Shown here piece by piece: positions 11,153 through 23,100 of a stretch of DNA of 64,000 bases. This DNA comes from Limnomonas spitsbergensis (taxonomy: Eukaryota > Chlorophyta > Chlorophyceae > Chlamydomonadales), in contig JAYJMM010000112.1 in NCBI GenBank assembly GCA_037349105.1, positions 5,478,501-5,542,500 of the forward strand, read 5' to 3'. Within the stretch, counting starts at the first letter, position 1. Each line of letters starts with the position of its first letter. The translations under genes were made by a program, and so were the position numbers. The notes beneath the pieces were generated by a model. It was not told where the DNA came from, made no database searches, and worked only from the letters and a program-made list of their open reading frames with translations.

Positions 11153-11505
11153 CTGCTGTCTATTTTTTGCCTCCCTGGGGACTGGTTCTTTCCCTTTTTG
11201 TTTCTTTCTTGCTTTCAGAGGCAAGGATCCTTCGGTCTGCTTTTTGCGTTTTCTGGAGGGGTGTTTTTTCTTTCCCCTTTGTGCTCCTCTCTGTTTTTCC
11301 TCTAGCCGTTAGATCCTTTCCTTTTCCCTCGGAAACAGAGAGGACGTCGTAGAGCCCATAGGCAGAGATGGGAGGCCCTGGTTTCTGCTACCTGTTGTAC
11401 TTTTTGAATGCTAGTTTCTTCAGGGGCAAGGGATACGGTTTGCCACACCTTGGTATTCTTGTTGTGTTGGTGGGTGGGCTTGCTTTCCTCTTGTGCCTTT
11501 TCCCT
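11153..11505. other. no gene recognised
   Basis: T-rich sequence with no framed exon. Confidence 0.3.
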
Positions 11506-11509
11506 TCAC

Positions 11510-11935
11510 TTTCCTAGCTGACTTTTCTTGCCGACGTGGCCGAGCTTCATTTCAGCATGGCCTAGAGGTGTTAGGTTATTAAAATAGTTCATGCTAATCC
11601 TCGAAGTCTCTTTAATGGAAACTAGTACACGGGCACCTGTCCAATGCATCAATTGTGATGCTCCGCTGCACTATGAAAAGTTCACAACAACGTCACGATT
11701 TGGCCAGCATTGGGCGGACATCCAGATTCATGGGCAGCACAGTTTATTTCAGGTTGTTGTAAGCACACATCAGCTACATCACGAATTTCGTTCTTGGGTG
11801 CCAGGTTACAGCGCTGCACACCCGCTGGGCCCTGCTTGGGCGTCGAGTCAATGACGTTATACCTCTGGGCCATGCACAAGAAGGCTCGGCCGCATGGGCG
11901 CCCAACTGTTCAGGTGGGATAACAAAGAAACTAAA
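11510..11935. mobile_element. second foldback/MITE-like element
   Basis: Left arm (cacttt..gacgtggccgagcttc, cctagaggtgttaggttatt) and right arm (aatgacgttatacctctgggcc, aggctcggccgcatgggcgc) are reverse complements with mismatches, about 250 bp apart. This is the same family as 6215-6700. Confidence 0.65.
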
Positions 11936-11959
11936 GGAGAACTTAAGAACCGCTTGGGC

Positions 11960-12232
11960 GCAAAGTCAATAACGTTACACCTCTGGGCCTGCTCAAAGCT
12001 CGGCCGCCAAGTCAATAACGTTACACCTCTGGGCCCGCTCAAAGCTCGGCCGCCAAGTCAATAACGTAACGCCTCTGGGCCCGCTCAAAGCTCGGCCGCT
12101 TGGGCGCCAAGTCAATGACGTTTCACCTCTGGGACCGCTCAAAGCTCGGCCGCTTGGGCGCCAATTCCATAACGTTTCACCTCTGGGAACGCTCAAAGCT
12201 CGGCCGCTTGGGTGCCAAGTGTAGCTGGTTCT
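11960..12232. repeat. tandemly amplified foldback arm, 5 copies
   Basis: Five direct copies, 45-60 bp each, of gtcaataacgttacacctct followed by gggcccgctcaaagctcggccgc. They lie directly beside the element at 11510-11935 and appear to be amplification of its right arm. Confidence 0.85.
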
Positions 12233-12855
12233 GATGCATGGGCCACCGGCCATCGACCTTCCGATACTTTATCCCCACCTCTCCGGTCCAGTGGTGGCCG
12301 GCTGGCCGCCCAAAGGTATGTATGCGCCCCAAAAAACAGTCACTGGTATATAATTCAATAAACATTTTTCATAAAAACCAATCAATCAATGCAATCGGGC
12401 GCAGATCTACTCATCATGAAATCAGTTTCTCAGGCTTGCGTTTGAGTCATAGTCACAGCCTCTACCCAGCTTCCACCCGCCTGCTCCAAATGGTCCCTCC
12501 AGTTCCCATGTCAAACAAGACTTACTAATATAACTGCTACTAGGTCGTAGTGCCACCTCAGTTCTGCCTCTAGCAGCTGCCCGTCTAGCTCAGAAGGATG
12601 ACTGCTTGCCGAGCTAGTTCATAGAGCAACCTCATTTCCTGCTGTTTCTCCCCCCCTCCCCCCTCCCTACACCTTCTTGGCGCCCAATGCACTGAACAAA
12701 ATCCGAAATGCGTTTCTGGGCCATGCTATAAGGCACTGTTGCCATCTCGTCATAGTTAATGCCACTATCCTCAGCGGACTGATCCCCGCGGCACATCCAT
12801 GTTCAGCACCAGCTACCTAACACAGCCTACACGCTGCTGTGGCAGCAGCTTTGCC
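12233..12855. other. no gene recognised
   Basis: No framed exon, RNA gene or strong repeat was recognised. Confidence 0.3.
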
Positions 12856-12856
12856 A

Positions 12857-12980
12857 GACGGCTCTTGCCAGGAAGCGTTTGCCAGGCAGCACTGCCTGAC
12901 GGCGCTTGCCAGGAAGCGTTTGCCAGGCACTACTGTCTGACGGCGCTTGCCAGGAAGCGTTTGCCAGGCAGTCCCGGTTG
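12857..12980. repeat. 41-bp tandem repeat, 3 copies
   Basis: The phrase gacggcgcttgccaggaagc followed by gtttgccaggca is repeated at about 12857, 12898 and 12939. Confidence 0.85.
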
Positions 12981-14034
12981 CTCTACCCACCCATTGATTT
13001 CCCCCCTCCCTGCAGCATGGCCTGCCAGACAGCGCTGGCCAATTGATCTGCTATTGATACCTCAACACCACTTGTGTCCACGACTGCTACCTGAGCACCA
13101 CCTCCGGCCTGCCCTAGCCACACAGCGCGGGCCACTGAAACTGATACCTTAGCTCCGCGAGTGTCTAGGACTGCTACCTCAGCACCTCCCCGGCCTGCCC
13201 TTGCCACATTCGCCAGGCAGTGCCGTGTGGATTGCTGCCGATGCCAGAGCACCAACATGCCCTGTAGTAGCTACTCGCATCGCTCGGGCATCCAGGAGGC
13301 TCTACCCTCCCTGCCCGCAGCTTGGCCTGCCCGCTGCTTGGCCCGCTGCTTGCCTGCCTTCCCTGCCCGCTGCTTGGCCCGCTGCTTGGTCGGCCTTCAC
13401 AAGGCATCACCACTGAGGCTGTTTCCAGCTATGCATCCCCCCTGGAAGACTCCTGCACAGCTCGGCTCAGCTACCCGGCACCTCTCGCCTTCCCCCCTGC
13501 AAGGCCTACCTTGGCCAGGCAGCGCCGACAACCTCTAGACAGCGCAACACCCTAGACACGAGGGCTGCTTCTACCTCTGCATCCCCTTAAGCAGCCTCCT
13601 GCTCTGCTCAGCTGGACGGCGCCTCTCCCCTCTTCCCCCTCGCAAGGCCTACCTGAACCACGCAGCGCCAACACCCTCCAGACACGAGGGCTGCTTCTAC
13701 CTCAGCAACACATCTCCTAGCCTCTTGCTCAGCTCAGCTAGGTGACTCCGCCATCCCGACTCGCTGCTTGACCTGCCCTCACACGACAGCGAGAGAGCCG
13801 CAAAGACGGCCTGGCCCAGTCGAAAGCCCCAGGCATTAGTCTCCGTCTTGCTGATTTGAATGCTTCTGCCTCAACAATTCCTCCAGCTCCCAGCATCTCT
13901 ACGTCAAGGCTAGTCTCCCATTGACGACTGCTACCTGCAGCCAGCGCCGCTTGCTTCTTTCCCAGAATTGTAACGTCACGTCATCGGCTTGTTTCTCTCT
14001 TTTTCAAACCCAGCCTGGCGAGAGGTTCCTCTAC
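12981..14034. other. no confident gene; short repeats
   Basis: Contains ctgcccgctgcttggcccgc repeats at 13316-13395 and two copies of gacacgagggctgcttctacct (13554 and 13682). On the minus strand 13741-13930 is open but could not be linked in phase to exon A25, so it is not called. Confidence 0.35.
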
Positions 14035-14156
14035 CTCAGCACCACCTCCAGCTGCTTGCACCTCTCTGTCAGTAAGCTGGAGAGGTTGGTGAGGCTGAAG
14101 GTGGTGGAGGAGGCAAATGTGCCCGACAGCACCAGCCGCGTCAGGGTGAGGTTGCC
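14035..14156 (-). CDS. Gene A exon A25 (LRR, possibly last)
   Basis: Acceptor tgctgcag|ggc. Reads GNLTLTRLVLSGTF then SLTNLSSLLTERCKQLEVVL in LRR rhythm. Starts in phase 0, matching the end of A24. The 3' edge reads ctgag|gtagag, which is a good donor; unspliced, however, the next codon is TAG (14031-14033), so this may be the C-terminus. Confidence 0.65.
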
Positions 14157-17100
14157 CTGCAGCAGGACAGATGTACGCGACAGTTACCGTATGCAACAGG
14201 AAAAATGTATGCAGCAGTCATGCAACGGGAATGATGTGTGCATCAGTCATGCAGCAGGACAAATGTATGCAGCAGTCATGCAACAGGACAAGTGTATGCA
14301 ACAATCATGCAGCAGGAAAGATGTACACATCAGTCATGCAGCAGGACAAATGTATGCAACAGCCATGCAACAGGACAAATGTATGCAACAGTCATGCAAC
14401 AGGAAATATGTACACATCAGTCATGCAGCAGGACAAATGTATGCAACAGCCATGCAACAGGAAAGATGTACGCATCAGTCATGCAGCAGGACAAATGTAT
14501 GCAACAGTCATGCAGCAGGAAAGATGTACGCATCAGTCATGCAGCAGGACAAATGTATGCAACAGTCATGCAACAGGAAAGATGTACGCATCAGTCATGC
14601 AGCAGGACAAATGTATGCAACAGTCATGCAACAGGAAAGATGTGCGCATCAGTCATGCAGCAGGACAAATGTATGCAACAGTCATGCAACAGGACAAATG
14701 TACGCATCAGTCATGCAGCAGGACAAATGTATGCAACAGTCATGCAACAGGACAAATGTACGCATCAGTCATGCAGCAGGACAAATGTATGCAACAGTCA
14801 TGCAACAGGAAAGATGTACGCATCAGTCATACAGCAGGACAAATGTATGCAACAGTCATGCAACAGGAAAGATGTGCGCATCAGTCATGCAGCAGGAAAT
14901 ATGTATGCAACAGCCATGCATCAAGCAACGGTAGGTGAGGCTGCGAGAGGTCAAATGATTCCAAACATTCATTATTTCCATCGTTCTTCTGAAGTGCGTC
15001 TTTCAGAATCTCGCCGCCCGCGTCTCACTCCCTTTCTGCTGCAAATTAAACAAAACCTGCCGCCCCCCTCTTAGATCTGATCTCTTACCTTGAGAGCGTC
15101 TGTCAGAATCTTGGCTGCCGCTTCTTGCTCCTCTGCCGGGACACAGTTCCCCCTGAGGTCCAGCTCCCTCATCGCTACGTTAGACCACAGAGCTGATGGA
15201 CGGACGGGAGGACAGGTGGGGGCGATGAGGGGAGGGGAGGAGCGCGGGTCAGGTAGGAGGGAGGAGGGCGTTAGGGAACACTTGCATATCTTCTTGAGGT
15301 CCAGCTCCCTCATTGCTACATAGGCCCATGGGGCTGATGGACGGGAGGACAGGAGGGGGAGATGAGGGGAGAGGGGGAGCGCGGGTCAGGCAGGAGGGAA
15401 GAGGGCGTTAGGGAACATTTGCATATCCCCTTGAGGTCCAGCTCCCTCATCGCTACATTGGCCCATAGGGCTGATGGACGGGAGGACAGGAGGGGGAGAT
15501 GAGGGGAGGGGAGGGGAGGGGTGGGGAGGACGGAGGGGAGGAGGGAGTGAGAAGTCAGGGAAGCAGCTCCCTCATCATGACCTTGGCTCTCAGAGCGCAT
15601 GGGGTGCGTGGGAGGAGCAGGGAGGTGACAACACATCAGGAAGAAGGATATGGAGAGCCATGTCCTATGCTTCGGCAGAAATGGGCGGCTGCTTTAATCC
15701 ACGCACTTGTTGAGTATGTACTTGTTGATAAGGAAAGAGGGGCCAGCAGGGATCATTTGCTTAGAGGTCAAGCTCCATCATCCCCACCTTGGCCCACAGG
15801 CCAGGGGAAGGGGGGCAGGAAGAAGACAAGATAATGATCTAAGAAGTAGAGACCTGTTCTACACTGCTGTTTCAAGATTTCAATTTCCTTTCCGCTTAAA
15901 TTGCGCACAGTTCTGGATTGCTTTACACTTGCGTTGCTTTCCCTCATATAACCGTTGTTCAGGGGTGCGGGACATATAATATAATTCATATGCTAGTCAT
16001 CCGTCGTCAACGGCAGGGGTCAATAACAAAAGCGAGAGGCTTTGGCCGTTTTTTTTGTCGATTTTTTGCCCCTCTTTCGGCACGAGGTCAGCATTTAAAC
16101 AAACAGATGATCCTAACCTGAACAAGGGATATTCAATTGCACGATTTTCTGACAGTCGTTTTAATTTTTACCTGCCCCACCCCGCCCGCCACGTATCCCC
16201 GCTATCCTTTTCATGGCCAACCCAGCTTGTCTAAATGACCATGGACCCGCATTGCAATTTAACATCCGATACCAGTACAAACATTTTGATTTTCGAATCC
16301 TTTATTTGAATTGCAGCCACACCTTCACTGTTGATTTACAAATCCTTTATTTACCTGCCGCCACGCCCGCCATGCCTTCGCTGCTGCTGATGCCACATCT
16401 TGACAGCCCTAGTTTACGTAGAGATCCGCCCTTGCCCTTGGCTCGCAAACCCTACGGGGTTTAGGGAGTCAGGGGTCAGGGTTCAGGTCTCGTGCTCCAG
16501 GGTACAGGATACATGGTGTAGGGTTCGGGGGTAAGGTTCAATGATCGGAAAATCCAGGATTTAGGGGGGTTCAGGGTTCAGGGAGTTCGGTTCAGGGTTC
16601 AGAGGATTCAGGATTCACGTGGGTCAGATTCAGGGTTCAGGGTTTAGGGGTTCAGGTACAGGGTTCCGTTTCAGAGCTGCGGGGACAGTGTTCCTGATTC
16701 ATGATCCAGGTTGCAGGGTTGAGTGAGTTGAGAAGACACTGTTCATGGTTAATGGTTCAAGCCACAAGGTGTAGCGGGTGCAGTGTCAAGGGCTGCACAG
16801 AATCAGAGCGTGCACGTGTGCATTAGGGTCAGAGGGGCATGGCAGGCGGTTTCAATATTTATAACAACTGAGCGGGTGCAGTGTCCAGGGCTGCACGGGG
16901 GTCAGAGGGTACACGAGTGGATTGACAGCAGCCGCTGTCAATGGCGGGCTTTACCTAGAAGGGCTCTGAGATGGTTTGGAGGTATTCTAAGGTTTGTGGT
17001 ATATGTCCGAGGGAGACAGCGTGGGCGTTGCCAATGGCTGGGGTTTAGGTGTACTGCCCTTGGGTTCTCCACAGGCTGGGGTTGGGGCTGGGACACACCT

Positions 17101-20100
17101 GCCTCATGGAGACGGCGTTGGAGTCGACAGGTTGCTTTGGGGTTCAGGTCTATTGCCTTTGGTGCGCTAGGGTTTAGGGAATGGGGCGGAAAAAGAGGAG
17201 ACCAAGCTGGAAAAAAAAAACGTAGGGATCTTTTGGCCACCTTCCCCGGGTTTCTTTTGGTGTCTTTACTTTTCTTGAACCCCTCGCTCTTTTTCAGGGT
17301 TGTTTTCTTTCGGGTGTGAACAATCATCGGCGTGTCAGTGCGATAACGCACGGTATGCAACAACTTTTTCTGCCACCGGCAGGTGTAGAACTCACGACCT
17401 CCGCTTGATCGGTATCGACGGTGTTAGACTGTAAGCGACTGACACCAGTACGGCATTAGTCAAGGACAATTACGTTGGGTGGGTGGCGGGCGAGAGGTGT
17501 CATTGCCGCGAGGCCAAAAAGCTTTTCGAATACATATCGCCTTCACCCGACGTTGGGTACAATCGAATCGCATTGCTAATGCGCTGCTCTTGATCGAGGC
17601 CGCGCTTGCGGTACAACACTTCGTGGCAACCCACCCCAGGCCTGAGCCTGCGGAGCGTCGTCAGCCGTTGCTTCGGCATAGTAGGTTTGGTGACCGTGTT
17701 TGTGCTTTTTTTTAGTCACTTTTTTTTGTAGGCACACTTTTTTTACAGTCACCCATGAAGGAGATACCTAAAAAAAAAACACGGGAACTTGAGGGTTGGG
17801 AAAACAGTTCGGCGGGGGCCTAGGCAGCATCCACACTATTACCATGTAATAGGGCAGTTAGGCAGTACCTGTCCGATAGCGACGGCGCCTGCGCTGTCAG
17901 TGGGAGAAGTGGTCAGGGTAAGGTTTTAGGGTTTGGGTTAGGGTTAGAGCTGAGGGAGTAGGGTTCAAGTTGTAGGGTGGAGGTTAAGGGTTTACGGCAG
18001 TACCTGTCCAATAGCAACAACGCCTGCGTTGCCGTTGGGTTTAGGGTCGGGGTTTAGGTTTTTGGCAGTACCTCTGATAGCAATGGTTTAGGGTTTAGGG
18101 TTAACAGCAGTACCTGTCCAATAGCGACGGCGCCCGCATTGCTGATGGCTTGGTTCTCTCCGAGCTGCAGCTCCGCTAGTGGAGAGCTGGAAAGAGGGGG
18201 TGAGGAGGCGAGTAGAGAATTTATAACATTGTAATAAGAATACCAATATAACGAGTTAGCAAGAAGGCAATTGGTTCCCTGAGGGTTGGTTATAACTGAA
18301 TGGTAACGGTGCGGACGCGGCCGGGGCCCATGCCCAGCACTCTTTCCGTAACTTTCATGCCCCGCACTGTTTCCTAAACCCTCATGCCCCGCACTGTTTC
18401 CTAAACCCTCATGCCCCGCACTGTATCCTAAACCCTCATACCCCCGCACTGTTTCCTAAACCCTCATGCCCCACACTGTTTCCTAAACCATCACATGCCC
18501 TTGCCGGGCGTGCTTTTATTCTTTCTCTTCAAGCTTTTACCCGCCTCTGCCCAGTGATAAAAAAACCCTGCTTCTCAGCTTAAAACACGTTCTCAGCTAA
18601 TAACACGTTCTCAGCTTGTAGCACGTTCTCAGCTAATAGCACGTTCTCAGCTAATAATACGTTCTCAGCTTATAACACGTTCTCAGCTAATAACACGTTC
18701 TCAGCTAATAACACGTTCTCAGCTAATAACACGTTCTCAGCTAATAACACGTTCTCAGCTAATAACACGTTCTCAGCTAATAACATGTTCTCAGCTTGTA
18801 ACCCCTCAGGTGCTTCCACTATTTAAACCGCAAACTTGGAGCTGCGAAGGGGGTGCAACAAGTAAATTAACCAACTACACCCGTAATTTCAGCCTTTCAG
18901 TTGCTTTTAACTTACACCCCAGTCACACTTCAGCTACCTTCATCCACCCACCAGCTGGAGGTGAGGAAGGTGCCCAGGGCTGCGGCTGTGGCGGATTTGA
19001 GGTTACATCCTTCCAGCCCCAGCATCTGCAGCGAGGAACATGTGCGCAACGCATCCACTAGAGCCTGCAAGGAGTGACACCAGGGAGTGACACCAGGGAG
19101 TGACACCAAGGAATGACACCAGGGAGTGACACCAGGGAGTGACACCTGGGAGTGACACCAGGGAGTGACACCAGGGAGTGACACCAGGGAGTGACACCTG
19201 GGAGTGACACCTGGGAGTGACACCTGGGAGTGACACCAGGGAGTGACACCTGGGAGTGACACCAGGGAGTGACACCAGGGAGTGACACCAGGGAGTGACA
19301 CCAGGGAGTGACACCAGGAAGTGACACCAGGGAGTGACACCTGGGAGTGACATCAGGGAGTGACACCTGGGAGTGACACCAGGGAGTGACACCATGGAGT
19401 GACACCAGGGAGTGAAACCAGGGAGTGACACCAGGGAGTGACACCAGGGAGTGACACCAGGGAGTGACACCAGGGAGTGACATCAGGGAGTGACACCTGG
19501 GAGTGACACCAAGGAGTGACACCAGGGAGTGACACCAGGGAGTGACACCACGGAGTGACACCAGGGAGTGACACCAGGGAGTGACACCTGGGAGTGACAC
19601 CTGGGAGTGACACCAGGGAGTGACACCAGGGAGTGACACCAGGGAGTGACACCAGGGAGTGACACCAGGGAGTGACACCAGGGAGTGACACCAGGGAGTG
19701 ACACCTGGGAGTGACATCAGGGAGTGACACCTGGGAGTGACACCAGGGAGTGACACCAGGGAGTGACACCAGGGAGTGACACCAGGGAGTGACACCAGGG
19801 AGTGACACCAGGGAGTGACATCAGGGAGTGACACCTGGGAGTGACACCAGGGAGTGACACCAGGGAGTGACACCAGGGAGTGACACCAGGGAGTGACACC
19901 TGGGAGTGACACCAGGGAGTGACACCAGGGAGTGACACCTGGGAGGGACACCAGGGAGTGACACCAGGGAGTGACACCAGGGAGTGACACCAGGGAGTGA
20001 CACCAGGGAGTGCCACCAGGGAGTGCCACCAGGGAGTGCCACCAGGGAGTGACATCAGGGAGTGACACCAGGGAGTGACACCAGGGAGTGACACCTGGTA

Positions 20101-23100
20101 GTGACACCTGGGAGTGACACCAGAGAGTGACACCAGGGAATGACACCAGGGAATGACACCAGGGAGTGACACCAGGGAGTGACACCAGGGAGTGACACCA
20201 GGGAGTGACACCAGGGAGTGACACCTGGGAGTGACACCAGGGAGTGACACCAGGGAGTGACACCAGGGAGTGACACCTGGGAGTGACACCATGGAGTGAC
20301 ACTAGGGAGTGACACCAGGGAGTGACACCAGGGAGTGACACCAGGGAGTGACACCAGGGAGTGCCACCAGGGAGTGACACCAGGGAGTGACACCAGGGAG
20401 TGACACCAGGGAGTGACACCAGGGAGTGACACCAGGGAGTGACACCAGGGAGTGACACCAGGGAGTGACACCAGGGAGTGACACCAGGGAGTGCCACCAG
20501 GGAGTGACACCAGGGAGTGACACCAGGGAGTGACACCAGGGAGTGCCACCAGGGAGTGACACCAGGGAGTGACACCAGGGAGTGACACCAGGGAGTGCCA
20601 CCAGGGAGTGACACCAGGGAGTGACACCAGGGAGTGACACCAGGGAGTGACACCAGGGAGTGACACCAGGGAGTGACACCAGGGAGTGACACCAGGGAGT
20701 GACACCAGGGAGTGACACCAGGGAGTGACACCAGGGAGTGACACCAGGGAGTGACACCAGGGAGTGACACCAGGGAGTGACACCAGGGAGTGACACCAGG
20801 GAGTGACACCAGGGGATGACACCAGGGAGTGACACCAGGGAGTGACACTAGGGAGTGACACCAGGGAGTGACACCAGGGAGTGACACCAGGGAGTGACAC
20901 CAGGGAGTGACACTTCAGAGTTATACCAAGAGGGAACATTTCGGAGTTGCATTTAGGAGTTACAGTATGTATGAGGCAATGCCTGCCAGCAGCAGGAGTT
21001 ACATTAGGCGTTACAGAAGATGTTACATGTACAGCAGGCATGACAAGGAGTTCCATGCACAGCAGGCATGACAAGGAGTTACATGTACAGCATGCATTAT
21101 AAAGGAGTTACATATACAGCAGGCATTGCAACGAGTTACATGTACAGCATATCACATACGTAGCGAGGAGCTGTGTCAAACAGGACACCCGTTTATTTCA
21201 GTTAATTTCAGTTAATTTCAGTTAATTCCTGATGATATCGTCGTCCACATTCTTTATTTATCTACTGCTTTGTACAGCCGGGGGTTCTCTACAAGTCCCC
21301 ACCCTTATGTTATAATTGTCTCATGTCTAATTCAGAGGATCAGGTTCAGCACCGGGATGTGCACCGTACCTGTACATCCCTCATACTATTTTTTCTGTCC
21401 CTGCCCCCCCCCCCACCTGGGCCCCCTGTCCCTGACCCCCCACCTGGGCCCCCTGTCCCTGACCCCCCCCACCTGGGCCCCTTGTCCCTGACCCCCCCCA
21501 CCTGGGCCCCCTGTCCCTGACCCCCCCCCACCTGGGCCCCCTGTCCCTGACCCCCCCACCTGGGCCCCCTGTCCCTGACCCCCCCCACCTGGGCCCCCTG
21601 TCCCTGACCCCCCCCACCTGGGCCCCCTGTCCCTGACCCCCCCCACCTGGGCCCCCTGTCCCTGACCCCCCCCACCTGGGCCCCCTGTCCCTGACCCCCC
21701 CCACCTGGGCCCCCTGTCCCTGACCCCCCCCACCTGGGCCCCCTGTCCCTGACCCCCCCCACCTGGGCCCCCTGTCCCTGACCCCCCCCACCTGGGCCCC
21801 CTGTCCCTGACCCCCCACATGGGCCCCCTGTCCCTGACCCCCCACCTGGGCCCCCTGTCCCTGACCCCCCCCACCTGGGCCCCTTGTCCCTGACCCCCCC
21901 CACCTGGGCCCCCTGTCCCTGACCCCCCCCCACCTGGGCCCCCTGTCCCTGACCCCCCCACCTGGGCCCCCTGTCCCTGACCCCCCCCACCAGGGCCCCC
22001 TGTCCCTGACCCCCCCCACCTGGGCCCCCTGTCCCTGACCCCCCCCACCTGGGCCCCCTGTCCCTGACCCCCCCCACCTGGGCCCCCTGTCCCTGACCCC
22101 CCCCACCTGGGCCCCCTGTCCCTGACCCCCCCCACCTGGGCCCCCTGTCCCTGACCCCCCCCACCTGGGCCCCCTGTCCCTGACCCCCCCCACCTGGGCC
22201 CCCTGTCCCTGACCCCCCACATGGGCCCCCTGTCCCTGAACCCCCACCTGGGCCCCCTGTCCCTGACCCCCACATGGGCCCTCTGTCCCTGACCCCCCAC
22301 ATGGGCCCCCTGTCCCTGACCCCCCACATGGGCCCCCTGTCCCCGACCCCCCACCTGGGCCCCCTGTCCCTGACCCCCCACCTGGGCCCCCTGTCCCTGA
22401 CCCCCCACCTGGGCCCCCTGTCCCTGACCCCCCACATGGGCCCTCTGTCCCTGACCCCCCACATGGGCCCCCTGTCCCTGAACCCCCACATGGGCCCCCT
22501 GTCCCTGACCCCCCACCTGGGCCCCCTGTCCCTGACCCCCCACCTGGGCCCCCTGTCCCTGACCCCCCACCTGGGCCCCCTGTCCCTGACCCCCCACATG
22601 GGCCCTCTGTCCCTGACCCCCCACCTGGGCCCCCTGTCCCTGACCCCCCACATGGGCCCCCTGTCCCTGACCCCCCACATGGGCCCTCTGTCCCTGACCC
22701 CCCACCTGGGCCCCCTGTCCCTGACCCCCCTCATGGGCCCCCTGTCCCTGACCCCCCACCTGGGCCCCCTGTCCCTGACCCCCCACATGGGCCCTCTGTC
22801 CCTGACCCCCCACATGGGCCCCCTGTCCCTGACCCCCCACCTGGGCCCCCTGTCCCTGACCCCCCACATGGGCCCTCTGTCCCTGACCCCCCACCTGGGC
22901 CCCCTGTCCCTGACCCCCCACATGGGCCCCCTGTCCCTGACCCCCCACCTGGGCCCCCTGTCCCTGACCCCCCACCTGGGCCCTCTGTCCCTGACCCCCC
23001 ACATGGGCCCCCTGTCCCTGACCCCCCACCTGGGCCCCCTGTCCCTGACCCCCCACATGGGCCCCCTGTCCCTAACCCCCCACCTGGGCCCCCTGTCCCT

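Noticed and set aside
13741..13930. Open minus text that could extend gene A past A25
   Set aside because: The phase does not match the A25 overhang, and a TAG directly after the A25 donor is an equally good end.
13921..14938. 337-codon plus frame rich in Cys, Met and Gln
   Set aside because: It reads the 29-bp acceptor-derived array on the strand opposite to gene A; overlapping frames are equally open because 29 is not a multiple of three.
17375..17450. Possible tRNA-derived SINE (minus-strand gaggtcgtgagttctac resembles a B box)
   Set aside because: No convincing A box, no cloverleaf and no target duplication.
19058..21074. 609-codon minus frame (repeated SLPGVTPWCH)
   Set aside because: Translation of the 15-bp intronic array. 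Only the last ~37 codons, exon A22, look coding.
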